Below the pieces are notes generated by a model, which searched no databases, was not told the origin of the DNA, and saw only the letters and a program-made list of their open reading frames with translations. A program made the translations under genes and the position numbers. From contig CAYHKQ010000061.1 of the NCBI GenBank assembly GCA_964357255.1, forward strand, positions 1 to 14,524: a stretch of 14,524 nt of DNA, in the 5' to 3' direction. Shown one piece after another: positions 1 through 6,432 of this stretch. This DNA comes from JBBTIS01 sp038059855. Its GTDB lineage: Bacteria; Elusimicrobiota; Elusimicrobia; JACQPE01. Position 1 is the first letter of the stretch, and each line of letters starts with the position of its first letter.

Positions 1-747
1 CCGCTGGCCGGTCGGGGCGTTCCTTCGCGCACTTCATCCTCGACGACTATTTTCTGTTGCCATGGTTGGGGGACCAATAGCGGAGATATTTTGCCGGCCA
101 CTTGGTATTTGGCGCAACAGGGGTTCAATCTTTTTTATTTGGACTTCAGGGGTTGCGGAGCCAGCCCTCGCCGAGGGCGCTGCTCTCTGGGTTATTATGA
201 AACCGAGGATTTGGTGGCGGCCCTCCGGTATCTTAAGACCCGGCGTTCTGCCCAGGCCCAATGGCTTGGCGTTTACGGGCTTTCCATGGGGGGCGTGGCC
301 GCCCTGGGGCTTGGGGCGCGGGAGGAGGGCCGGGAGATTCAAGCCATGGTGGTGGAAGCTTCCTATTTGAGTTTCCGCCGCGTTTTAGAGCGTTACATCA
401 GTTTTTATTTTCATTTGCCTAAATTGCTGGCCTGGCCTTTTTTGGCCGCACTTTATTACAGGACCAGGCCCGCGGACCATGAGGCGGCGAGCCCCTTGGC
501 CATGGCGCCGCGTAGCCGCGTGCCAAGGATTTTTTTTCTTTATGGAGAGAATGACCGCATGGTCCCGCCCTCTGACGCGCAAGAAATTCGGCGCCTGCTT
601 CCCGCCGCAAGCCGCTCGGAACTTTGGATTTGCCCTGACGCGGCTCATGCCCAGTGTTTTAATTCGCATCCCGAATTTTATCGCGAGCATCTGGGAAATT
701 TTTTTCGCAACGCCTCTGAAAAAAATTTCGTGAAGCGGGAAGCGTGA
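1..747 (+). CDS. Alpha/beta hydrolase, 5' end outside window
   Basis: Serine hydrolase of the alpha/beta fold, closest in style to the YqkD/FrsA/S33-like group; the substrate cannot be told from sequence. The frame is open to base 1 and has no ATG, GTG or TTG before the oxyanion-hole motif HGWG, so the true start is upstream and this is a C-terminal portion of at least 248 codons. The nucleophile elbow GLSMGG has its Ser codon at 283-285. The probable acid is the Asp in GENDRMVP (553-555) and the probable base is the His in DAAHAQ (646-648), in the usual order and spacing. The motif DFRGCGAS, typical of the family, lies between oxyanion motif and nucleophile. No signal peptide can be judged because the N-terminus is missing. 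The last codons (FVKREA) and the stop are made of an inverted heptamer repeat, and the stop overlaps the next start as GTGA, implying translational coupling. Family confidence is high; the exact role is unknown. Confidence 0.88.
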   Translation, partial: PLAGRGVPSRTSSSTTIFCCHGWGTNSGDILPATWYLAQQGFNLFYLDFRGCGASPRRGRCSLGYYETEDLVAALRYLKTRRSAQAQWLGVYGLSMGGVAALGLGAREEGREIQAMVVEASYLSFRRVLERYISFYFHLPKLLAWPFLAALYYRTRPADHEAASPLAMAPRSRVPRIFFLYGENDRMVPPSDAQEIRRLLPAASRSELWICPDAAHAQCFNSHPEFYREHLGNFFRNASEKNFVKREA

Positions 748-824
748 AACGGGAAGTGGGAGGAAAAGAAAACTTCAGTCTTGCGTTTTCTGCTTCCCGT
801 TTCACGCTTCCCGCTTCACGAAAT
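725..824. repeat. Perfect 32-bp inverted repeat built of heptamers
   Basis: Arms 725-756 and 793-824 are perfect reverse complements of 32 bp with a 36-base loop; inside the loop 767-773 pairs with 785-791 (AGAAAAC/GTTTTCT). The left arm consists of 7-bp units starting at 729: CGTGAAG, CGGGAAG, CGTGAAA, CGGGAAG, then a diverged TGGGAGG. The right arm holds the same units inverted. The element covers the last six codons and the stop of the hydrolase (745-747) and the start (GTG 744) plus roughly the first 27 codons of the rRNA methyltransferase. In mRNA it would form a long hairpin containing the methyltransferase start codon, which would probably be opened by ribosomes finishing the hydrolase. 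No T-run follows, so a terminator role is unlikely. Confidence 0.95.
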
Positions 825-2114
825 GAATCGATTTGCCGTCATTTCGGCGTTTGCGGCGGATGTTCGTTGCAGGACCGGGTTTACGATGAGCAACTCAATC
901 TCAAGCGCCGCGCCTTCGAGGAACTTTTAGCGCCTTTCGGCGCGGCGCCGGCGGCGCCGGCGCCGGCGCCCAATCCCTGGCGCTATCGCAATAAGGTGGA
1001 ATTTTCCTTTGGCTCGGAAATTCTTAGTCGGGATTTCGTGGCGGCCCCTGCGCCCGGGGCCCTGCCCGTGCTGCTTGGTTTTAAGCGCAGGGGAAAGTGG
1101 TGGCAAGTGACGGACCTTCAGGAGTGCCTGATTTTTGACCCTCAAGCGGGCGCTATCGCCCAAGCGGTCAAGGGCTGGGCCAGGGCCGAGGGCCTGGACG
1201 TTTATGACGCTAGGCGCCACAGGGGGTATTTGCGCTATTTGGCGCTTCGCAAAACGATGTCCCTTAGCGGCGATCAGGGACGAAGGGAGTCCCGGAGGGA
1301 CGAGACGTCCGGAGATTTTATGGCCATGATAGTGACGAGTTCGGAGCGCGACCTGCCTAAAGAATCATTGATCGCGGCGCTGGGGCCATATTGCCGCAAT
1401 GTTTTATGGGGATTCAAGGATGAAAAAAGCGACACGGCGATTTGCGCTCGCTATGAGATTTTAAAGGGAGAGGATTTTTTGACACAGACCCTGCTCGGCC
1501 GCCCGTTCCGTTATTCTTGGAATAGTTTTTTTCAGACCAATCCCCAAGCCTTCGAGCTTTTATTAGACGATCTCGTGGAGTCGGCGCGAACGGTCCTGGA
1601 TCCGGATAGGCGGGTTTTGGATGCCTATTGCGGCGTGGGCACAATCGCCATAACCTTGGCCCAGAGGCTTGGCGTTCACGTTTTAGGCGTGGAGTCCGCG
1701 GCCTCGAGCATAGAGGACGCCCAGCTTAATGCGGAAAGCTCAAACGGCTCAATTTTATTGAGCGGATTGGGCGACTTGAGCGATTTGAGTCAAGAATTCC
1801 ATTCCGGTTCCCTTGCCTTTATGCAGGCCCAGGTTGAGAAAGTTCTGCCCGAGCTTCTGGCCCGGCCGGAATACCGCGAGGGCTTGATTGTTCTCGACCC
1901 GCCTCGTTGCGGCCTTCACCCCAAGGCTTTTGCCGCCATTTTAGAGCGGCCGCCCCGCCATCTTTTTTATGTCTCCTGCAACCCGGCCCGCATGGCCAAG
2001 GAGGAACTGCCCCGACTTTTGCAAAGTTATAAAATAGGGCTTGCTAAAGCTTACGATTTCTTTCCCCAAACAGATCACTACGAGGCTTTTTTTGTTTTAG
2101 ATCGGAAGAATTGA
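744..2114 (+). CDS. rumA: 23S rRNA (uracil-5-)-methyltransferase, RumA/TrmA family
   Basis: SAM-dependent methyltransferase that forms 5-methyluridine in RNA; RumA/RlmD-like on 23S rRNA is the likeliest role, although RlmC or TrmA specificity cannot be excluded. An iron-sulfur cluster is predicted from C31, C37 and C40 (CRHFGVCGGC) with the fourth ligand probably C128. The SAM-binding motif DAYCGVG is at 293-299, DPPRCG follows, the catalytic Cys is C412 in SCNP, and the C-terminal PQTDHYEAF motif is present. The N-terminal TRAM domain of E. coli RumA is absent. GTG 744 is taken as start because it overlaps the upstream stop (GTGA); GTG 756 is the only other in-frame start before the first cluster Cys. 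The protein is 456 residues although it lacks TRAM, because it carries apparent insertions: a repeat-derived N-terminus (about residues 1-27), an 18-residue stretch after RYLALRKT (1256-1309), and about 18 residues at 1737-1800. All key residues survive, so it is probably active. Confidence 0.9.
   Translation: MKREVGGKENFSLAFSASRFTLPASRNESICRHFGVCGGCSLQDRVYDEQLNLKRRAFEELLAPFGAAPAAPAPAPNPWRYRNKVEFSFGSEILSRDFVAAPAPGALPVLLGFKRRGKWWQVTDLQECLIFDPQAGAIAQAVKGWARAEGLDVYDARRHRGYLRYLALRKTMSLSGDQGRRESRRDETSGDFMAMIVTSSERDLPKESLIAALGPYCRNVLWGFKDEKSDTAICARYEILKGEDFLTQTLLGRPFRYSWNSFFQTNPQAFELLLDDLVESARTVLDPDRRVLDAYCGVGTIAITLAQRLGVHVLGVESAASSIEDAQLNAESSNGSILLSGLGDLSDLSQEFHSGSLAFMQAQVEKVLPELLARPEYREGLIVLDPPRCGLHPKAFAAILERPPRHLFYVSCNPARMAKEELPRLLQSYKIGLAKAYDFFPQTDHYEAFFVLDRKN
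1259..1310. repeat. In-frame palindromic insert inside rumA
   Basis: This stretch encodes extra residues (SLSGDQGRRESRRDETS) between RYLALRKT and GDFMAMIV, where family members as I recall them have only a few linking residues. At the DNA level it contains an inverted pair GTCCCT (1259-1264) / AGGGAC (1276-1281), two direct copies of AGGGACGA (1276-1283 and 1296-1303), and a second inverted pair GGAC (1298-1301) / GTCC (1307-1310). The composition of short inverted and direct units in frame suggests a repeat element captured by the gene. Exact borders are inferred. Confidence 0.55.
1737..1793. repeat. 9-bp-unit inverted minisatellite inside rumA
   Basis: Four tandem 9-bp units run from 1758 to 1793: TTGAGCGGA, TTGGGCGAC, TTGAGCGAT, TTGAGTCAA. 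They are preceded by the same unit in inverted orientation (GCTCAAACGGCTCAA, 1738-1752), giving a GCTCAA/TTGAGC hairpin with a 5-base loop at 1753-1757 and longer alternative pairings. It encodes ILLSGLGDLSDLSQEF, inserted just downstream of the SAM-binding motif between LNAESS and the segment AFMQAQVEKVL, which is the normal continuation of the fold. Length is a multiple of three, so the frame is kept. Confidence 0.7.
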
Positions 2115-2119
2115 CAATC

Positions 2120-2419
2120 ATGGATAGAACCGAGCGCTTGGAATACCCCTCTGAAGATCCGACGAAGGTCTTTGTTATGGGCAAGGGCACCCTGGCCAAG
2201 CTCTTGGGCGTGCCTCAGTTGTTTGCTATCGGTTTCGGCGACGTGGGATCCTCGATTTACTATGCCCAAGACGGCGGTTTTGATCTTATTGTTTTGGGGG
2301 CCAAGGCGCCCAAGCCCGCCTCGGCGCTCGACGCCACGGTCAGCTTCGTGGGTCTTGGTCGGGTGTCGGACGCGGTGGTCAAAGGCGCATCATGCCGCGT
2401 TTGCGTGCTAAAAACATGA
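2120..2419 (+). CDS. Small ORF joining permease N-terminus to USP C-terminus; probable remnant
   Basis: A 99-residue ORF with no known role. Residues about 19-49 (GTLAKLLGVPQLFAIGFGDV, then GSSIYYA) resemble the N-terminus and start of the first membrane helix of APC-type amino-acid permeases. The rest (FDLIVLGAK, then GRVSDAVVKGASCRVCVLK) resembles the C-terminal strand-helix-strand end of a universal stress protein domain. Some APC permeases carry a C-terminal USP domain, so this looks like such a gene with its whole middle removed in frame; the junction is near 2264-2275. ATG 2120 lies 5 bases after the rumA stop; TTG 2111 (overlap TTGA) is an alternative start. Its stop overlaps the helicase start as ATGA. 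It may be a decayed gene kept open for translational coupling, or a small protein with a new role. The similarity is recognised by eye, not by search. Confidence 0.6.
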   Translation: MDRTERLEYPSEDPTKVFVMGKGTLAKLLGVPQLFAIGFGDVGSSIYYAQDGGFDLIVLGAKAPKPASALDATVSFVGLGRVSDAVVKGASCRVCVLKT

Positions 2420-4515
2420 ACGACCCCATTCTTGACTCCTTAAACGCGGCGCAACGACAGGCTGTCACTTACGATGGCCGGCATCTTTTGGTGCTGGCCG
2501 GGCCTGGCACGGGCAAGACGCGGGTCATCACTCATCGCATCGCTTATTTGATTTTGCGCCAGGGAATTGACCCGGAGGGGATTCTGGCGATTACCTTCAC
2601 GAATAAAGCGGCTCTTGAAATGAAAACGCGGATACAAGCGATTTTGGGAGAATTGCCCGGGCATCCCTGGGCCGGAACCTTCCATGCTTTTTCCCTGTGG
2701 CTGTTGCGCCGTCACTGGCGGGAATCGAATCTCGCCAAGGATTTCGTGATTTATGATTCGGACGACCAGAAAACCTTGATGCGCGAGATTCTTTCGACCC
2801 GCGAAATTCCCTCGGCCAAGGCCGGCGTGTATCTCGACGTGATCAGCCGCTTAAAGGATGATTTGATGGACGCAAAGTCCTACGCCATTCATGCCGATAT
2901 GTCGCAGGACGCTTATCGTAGCGCCCTGGCCAAGATTTATCTTGCCTATCAAGAGGGATTAAAAGCCCGCGCCGCCTTGGATTTCGGCGATCTTTTGCTT
3001 GAAGCCAATCTTTTATTTAAACAAAATCCGGGTCTGGCCACGGTGTATCAGGAGCGATTCCCCTTAATTTTCGTGGATGAATATCAGGACATTAATCGTT
3101 CTCAGTATTCCTTGATTAAGGCGGTGGCAGGGGACAAGGGATCCTTGACCTGCGTGGCGGACGACGATCAGGTGATTTACGAGTGGAGAAACGCCAATCC
3201 TAAATACACTCTTGAATTTGAAAAGGAATTCAAGGGCGCCGGTTCCATCACGCTGGACCAAAATTACCGTAGCACGCCGAACGTTCTTGACGCCGCTCAA
3301 AAATTGATCCGCCACAATGGCGCGCGACGCGAGAAAAATTTGACGGCTGTGCGCCCTGCGGGGCAGGAGCCGGAGATTGTAACGGCTGATGATGAAAAGG
3401 AGGAGGCCAGGCTTATCGCCCGGCGCGTGCGCGCGGCTTTGGACAAGGGCATCGCGCCCTCTCAAATCGCCGTTTTTTACCGTTTAAACGCCCAGAGCCG
3501 GCATTTTGAAATCGAGTTTCGCGCCTTGGCGATTCCTTACCGCCTCATCGGCGCGGTCGGCTTTTATGCCAGGCGCGAGATCAAAGATATTTTGGCCTTG
3601 GCCCGTCTTCTGGTTAATCCTAAGGATGAAATTAGCCTCTGGCGCGTGCTGGGAAATTTTCCGCGATTTTCCTTGACGCGTGACGCGATTTCGCGTCTGA
3701 AAATCTGGGCCAGGGATGGCCGCACCGACGCGTGGGCCGCTTTGGACGCGGCCGGCAGGGGCGCCGTGGCTTTGAGCTCAAAGGCTCAGGGAAAAATTTC
3801 CAGGTTTCTTGAAGCCTACCAAGCCCTCGTCCGTGAGCTTGGGGCCCGCGCATCCATGGCCAAGATTCTTGAATCCATTGCCCGCGAATCAGGCTATCTG
3901 GAGGATACGGAAGAAAAAGATCGCGCCTTGAACGCTTGGGAGTTGGTGGAGTCGGGCCGGGAATTTGAAGAGCAAAATTTAGCGGCGGATCTCGGAGGCT
4001 TTTTGGGCCATACGAGCCTTTTGGCCTCGGTCAGCGCGGATAATTATAAAAGTTCCGGTCCCCCAACCGAGGCGGTGAGCCTCATGACGATTCATCTGGC
4101 CAAGGGCCTTGAATTTCGCGCGGTTTATCTCACGGGCATTGAAGAGGGGCTTTTGCCGTTTAAGGTTTCAAAGACCAATCCCGGCGAGATCGAGGAAGAG
4201 CGCCGGCTTTTTTATGTGGGCATGACCAGGGCCAAGGATTTCTTGGTGCTCTCGCGGGCCAGGTCCCGGTTTCTTTTCGGTAGCCAGACGCCGGCGCCGG
4301 CTAGCCGGTTTTTGTGCGAAGCGGGTTTGGTCCAGGGCGATGGTCCCGACCGACCCATTTTGCGCAGGGGCGCCAGAATTAAGCATCCGTTTTTTGGCGA
4401 GGGCCGGGTGGTGGCGCTCATCGGCGCCGGAGAGGACATGAAAGCCACCGTGCAATTTGAGCGCGCAGGCACAAGAAAGTTTTTGGTCAGCAGGGCGCCC
4501 TTGGAGATCCTGTGA
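2416..4515 (+). CDS. uvrD: UvrD/PcrA-type superfamily 1A DNA helicase
   Basis: ATP-dependent 3'-5' DNA helicase of the UvrD/PcrA/Rep group, acting in nucleotide-excision or mismatch repair and clearing proteins from DNA. Of 699 residues, near the family norm. Motifs in order: Q motif LNAAQRQAV near the N-terminus, Walker A GPGTGKT with K34, Ia ITFTNKAALEM, Walker B VDEYQD with D221, III DDDQVIYEW, IV LDQNYRST, V MTIHLAKGLEF, VI ERRLFYVGMTRAK, and a C-terminal Tudor-like segment (HPFFGEGRVVALIGAG) as in PcrA. ATG 2416 is chosen because it overlaps the previous stop (ATGA) and places the Q motif at the usual distance; ATG 2392, eight codons upstream, is in frame but lies within the previous ORF and has no better ribosome-binding site. 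It could be named pcrA equally well. It sits between the permease remnant and gatC in one operon; no functional link to its neighbours is evident. Confidence 0.94.
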   Translation: MNDPILDSLNAAQRQAVTYDGRHLLVLAGPGTGKTRVITHRIAYLILRQGIDPEGILAITFTNKAALEMKTRIQAILGELPGHPWAGTFHAFSLWLLRRHWRESNLAKDFVIYDSDDQKTLMREILSTREIPSAKAGVYLDVISRLKDDLMDAKSYAIHADMSQDAYRSALAKIYLAYQEGLKARAALDFGDLLLEANLLFKQNPGLATVYQERFPLIFVDEYQDINRSQYSLIKAVAGDKGSLTCVADDDQVIYEWRNANPKYTLEFEKEFKGAGSITLDQNYRSTPNVLDAAQKLIRHNGARREKNLTAVRPAGQEPEIVTADDEKEEARLIARRVRAALDKGIAPSQIAVFYRLNAQSRHFEIEFRALAIPYRLIGAVGFYARREIKDILALARLLVNPKDEISLWRVLGNFPRFSLTRDAISRLKIWARDGRTDAWAALDAAGRGAVALSSKAQGKISRFLEAYQALVRELGARASMAKILESIARESGYLEDTEEKDRALNAWELVESGREFEEQNLAADLGGFLGHTSLLASVSADNYKSSGPPTEAVSLMTIHLAKGLEFRAVYLTGIEEGLLPFKVSKTNPGEIEEERRLFYVGMTRAKDFLVLSRARSRFLFGSQTPAPASRFLCEAGLVQGDGPDRPILRRGARIKHPFFGEGRVVALIGAGEDMKATVQFERAGTRKFLVSRAPLEIL

Positions 4516-4517
4516 TA

Positions 4518-4808
4518 ATGGACGAAGTCAAGAGGCGGCAACTGGTGGATCGCGTGGCCCATCTGGCCCGCCTGGGGCCTTATCCGCCGCAGGCCCGTGA
4601 AAAGCTTTCCCAGGAGTTTGCCAAGATTCTTGAGCTTTTTGATGTTTTGGCCGAGATGGGGGAGGAGGCCCCCCCGGCGTCTTTTGGGCCCTCGACTCAT
4701 GCTTTGCGGGCCGATGAGGTTCATGTTTTCAAAGCCCACGAGCGCCTTGTGGACAATTTTCCGGAGCGCGAAGGAACGTTGCTTAAGATTCCCAAGGTGA
4801 TTGGCTAA
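4518..4808 (+). CDS. gatC: Asp/Glu-tRNA amidotransferase subunit C
   Basis: Small subunit of the GatCAB complex, which converts misacylated Glu-tRNA(Gln) and/or Asp-tRNA(Asn) to the correct amide form; GatC wraps around and stabilises GatA and GatB. The 96-residue protein shows the family pattern: N-terminal VAHLARLG helix, a second helix (QEFAKILELFDVLAEM), then an extended part with LRADEV and the C-terminal IPKVIG, matching the usual VPKV ending. ATG 4518 lies 2 bases after the helicase stop; an in-frame GTG at 4512 overlaps that stop as GTGA and is a real alternative giving two more residues. gatA follows after 6 bases, the normal gatCA order. Identification is supported both by sequence pattern and by neighbour. 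Confidence 0.93.
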   Translation: MDEVKRRQLVDRVAHLARLGPYPPQAREKLSQEFAKILELFDVLAEMGEEAPPASFGPSTHALRADEVHVFKAHERLVDNFPEREGTLLKIPKVIG

Positions 4809-4814
4809 AAGAAG

Positions 4815-6365
4815 GTGAATGAGGTGAGCATTCTGGAATTAACGGCTACCGAGTTGGCGGGCCAGGTTCAGTCCGGCTCTCTTGACCCGGAGTCGGCGCT
4901 GGATGCGTATTTTGGGGAGATTCAAAAATCGGAGTCTCATCTGAAAGCCTTTCTTTTGCTGATGAGGGAATCCGCGTACGCCCAGGCTCGATCGCTCCGC
5001 GCCAAGCGCGCCGAGGGGCGGACTCTCGGGCGGCTCGCAGGAGTTCCTATGGCCGTTAAGGATAATCTTTTAATTGAGGGCTTTCCTGTAACCTGCGGCT
5101 CGCGGATTTTGCAAGGCTACCGTTCCTCTTACACGGCGACGGTTGTCGAGCGGCTGATCCGGGAGGACGCTATTGTTATCGGCAAGACTAATCTCGATGA
5201 ATTTGCCATGGGTTCTTCCACGGAGAATTCCGCTTTTCAAATTACCCGCAATCCGTGGGATTTAGAGCGCGTGCCGGGAGGATCCTCCGGCGGCTCGGCC
5301 GCGGCCGTGGCCGGATCAATGGCGTTGGCGGCTTTGGGCTCGGACACGGGCGGCTCGATCCGCCAGCCGGCGGGCCTTTGCGGGCTCGTGGGTTTTAAGC
5401 CGACCTATGGTTTTGTTTCGCGTTATGGGCTTGTCGCCTTTGCCTCCAGTCTTGATCAGGTGGGCCCTTTGGCTCGGACCGCGGCGGATGCGGCCTTGGT
5501 TTTTGGCGTGATCGCGGGTCACGATCCCAAGGATTCGACCTCGCTTGTTTCCTCCAATGAGATGAACGCCCACGGGCTGGAACTGCCCAAGGATCTCAAT
5601 AATGTCGTTGTTGGCGTGCCCAAGGAGTTTGCCGATGCGTCCGGCGTGGACCCGGAAGTGACGCAGGCGCTGGAGAAGACCCTGGAGGTTTTTCGTTCGC
5701 GCGGCGCTCGGGTCCGGTCCGTGACCCTTCCACATGTCAAGTTTGCTTTGGCGGCCTATTACGTTTTGGCGCCTTCGGAGGCGAGCGCCAACCTGGCGCG
5801 TTTTGACGGCGTGCGCTATGGCAACAGAGCAAGCGAGCGAGAGAGCGCGAGAGCGGCGGATGCAGATAGCGGCGAAGGGGAATTGATCGGGCTTTACAAG
5901 CGTAGCCGCACGGAGGGCTTTGGTCGCGAGGTTCAGCGCCGAATTTTGATCGGGACATTCGCTTTGTCTCAAGGCTATTACGAGGCTTACTACGGCAAGG
6001 CTCAGCGGGCGAGGGGTTTGATTGTCCAGGATTTTGAAAAGGCTTTCGGCGAGTGCCAGATTCTTTTGGCGCCGACCGCGCCGACGCCGGCGTTTAAGGT
6101 CGGGGAGAAGACGGATGATCCGGTGGCGATGTACTTGTCGGACGTGTTCACTATTCCCGTTAATATCGCCGGCATTCCCGCAGTTTCTTTTCCCTGTGGA
6201 TTTTCGCGCGCCGGATTGCCCATCGGCGCTCAATTAATGGGACCCAAGGGAAGCGATCGGCGGCTCTTGGCTCTGGCGCAGTTTTTTGAGGAGGCGACGG
6301 AAAAAGCCTTCATCCGCCGCCCAAGCATGGGGAAGGCCAAAAAGGCCACAGAGGCGAGGGAATGA
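4815..6365 (+). CDS. gatA: Asp/Glu-tRNA amidotransferase subunit A (amidase)
   Basis: Glutaminase/amidase subunit of GatCAB, which frees ammonia from glutamine for tRNA-dependent amide formation. The amidase-signature Ser-cisSer-Lys triad is visible: K82 in AVKDN, S157 in the GGSSGGSAAA loop and nucleophile S181 in GSDTGGSIRQPA. GTG 4815 gives 516 residues. GTG 4824, three codons in, has an AGG/GAAGG sequence at a better distance, and starting there would number the triad 79/154/178, as I recall for S. aureus GatA; it may be the true start. The protein is longer than the usual roughly 485-490 residues. Extra length is seen at RASERESARAADADSGEGE, encoded partly by an 8-bp tandem repeat (5827-5858), and at the C-terminal tail KAKKATEARE, encoded over the left arm of an inverted repeat. 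It is translationally close to gatC; gatB lies apart at 12942. Confidence 0.95.
   Translation: MNEVSILELTATELAGQVQSGSLDPESALDAYFGEIQKSESHLKAFLLLMRESAYAQARSLRAKRAEGRTLGRLAGVPMAVKDNLLIEGFPVTCGSRILQGYRSSYTATVVERLIREDAIVIGKTNLDEFAMGSSTENSAFQITRNPWDLERVPGGSSGGSAAAVAGSMALAALGSDTGGSIRQPAGLCGLVGFKPTYGFVSRYGLVAFASSLDQVGPLARTAADAALVFGVIAGHDPKDSTSLVSSNEMNAHGLELPKDLNNVVVGVPKEFADASGVDPEVTQALEKTLEVFRSRGARVRSVTLPHVKFALAAYYVLAPSEASANLARFDGVRYGNRASERESARAADADSGEGELIGLYKRSRTEGFGREVQRRILIGTFALSQGYYEAYYGKAQRARGLIVQDFEKAFGECQILLAPTAPTPAFKVGEKTDDPVAMYLSDVFTIPVNIAGIPAVSFPCGFSRAGLPIGAQLMGPKGSDRRLLALAQFFEEATEKAFIRRPSMGKAKKATEARE
5827..5858 (+). repeat. Four 8-bp tandem units inside gatA
   Basis: Degenerate tandem octamers GAGCAAGC, GAGCGAGA, GAGCGCGA, GAGCGGCG run end to end, followed by a more diverged stretch to about 5878. 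They encode the hydrophilic RASERESARAADADSGE segment between the conserved GVRYG and LYKRSRTEGFG blocks. Family members normally bridge these with a shorter stretch. Four units of 8 bp (32 bp) do not by themselves keep frame, so flanking bases must be part of the insertion. Confidence 0.65.
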
Positions 6366-6399
6366 GGACTTTCCTTGCAGCCCATTTGGCCTTTGTGGC
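6336..6399. repeat. Inverted repeat straddling the gatA stop codon
   Basis: Arms 6336-6348 (GCCAAAAAGGCCA) and 6387-6399 (TGGCCTTTGTGGC) pair at 12 of 13 positions around a 38-base loop that contains the gatA stop (6363-6365). The left arm encodes part of the Lys/Ala-rich C-terminal tail of GatA. No T-run follows directly, so it is a poor intrinsic terminator candidate; it may be a dispersed repeat of the GGCCACAAAGG type. Confidence 0.55.
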
Positions 6400-6420
6400 G
6401 TTATTGGCTCTATCCTTGAC

Positions 6421-6426
6421 AAGGAG
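6421..6426 (+). promoter_or_regulatory. Strong Shine-Dalgarno for the Nudix gene
   Basis: AAGGAG lies 6 bases before ATG 6433. It decides the start of the Nudix gene against the longer in-frame reading that begins at 6286 inside gatA. Confidence 0.8.
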
Positions 6427-6432
6427 TTAATC

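Noticed and set aside
744..2114. rumA as a pseudogene because of its repeats
   Set aside because: The frame is open throughout and the cluster cysteines, SAM motif, DPPR, catalytic Cys and C-terminal motif are all present.
5316..6233. Long minus-strand open frame (305 codons) opposite gatA
   Set aside because: It lies entirely antisense to a clearly conserved gene, reads as Arg/Lys-rich low-information sequence, and matches no family I know; it is a by-product of GC-rich codon use.
6286..6432. Earlier start of the Nudix reading frame inside gatA
   Set aside because: The extra residues are Arg/Pro-rich shadow sequence, and AAGGAG precedes ATG 6433 at the right distance.
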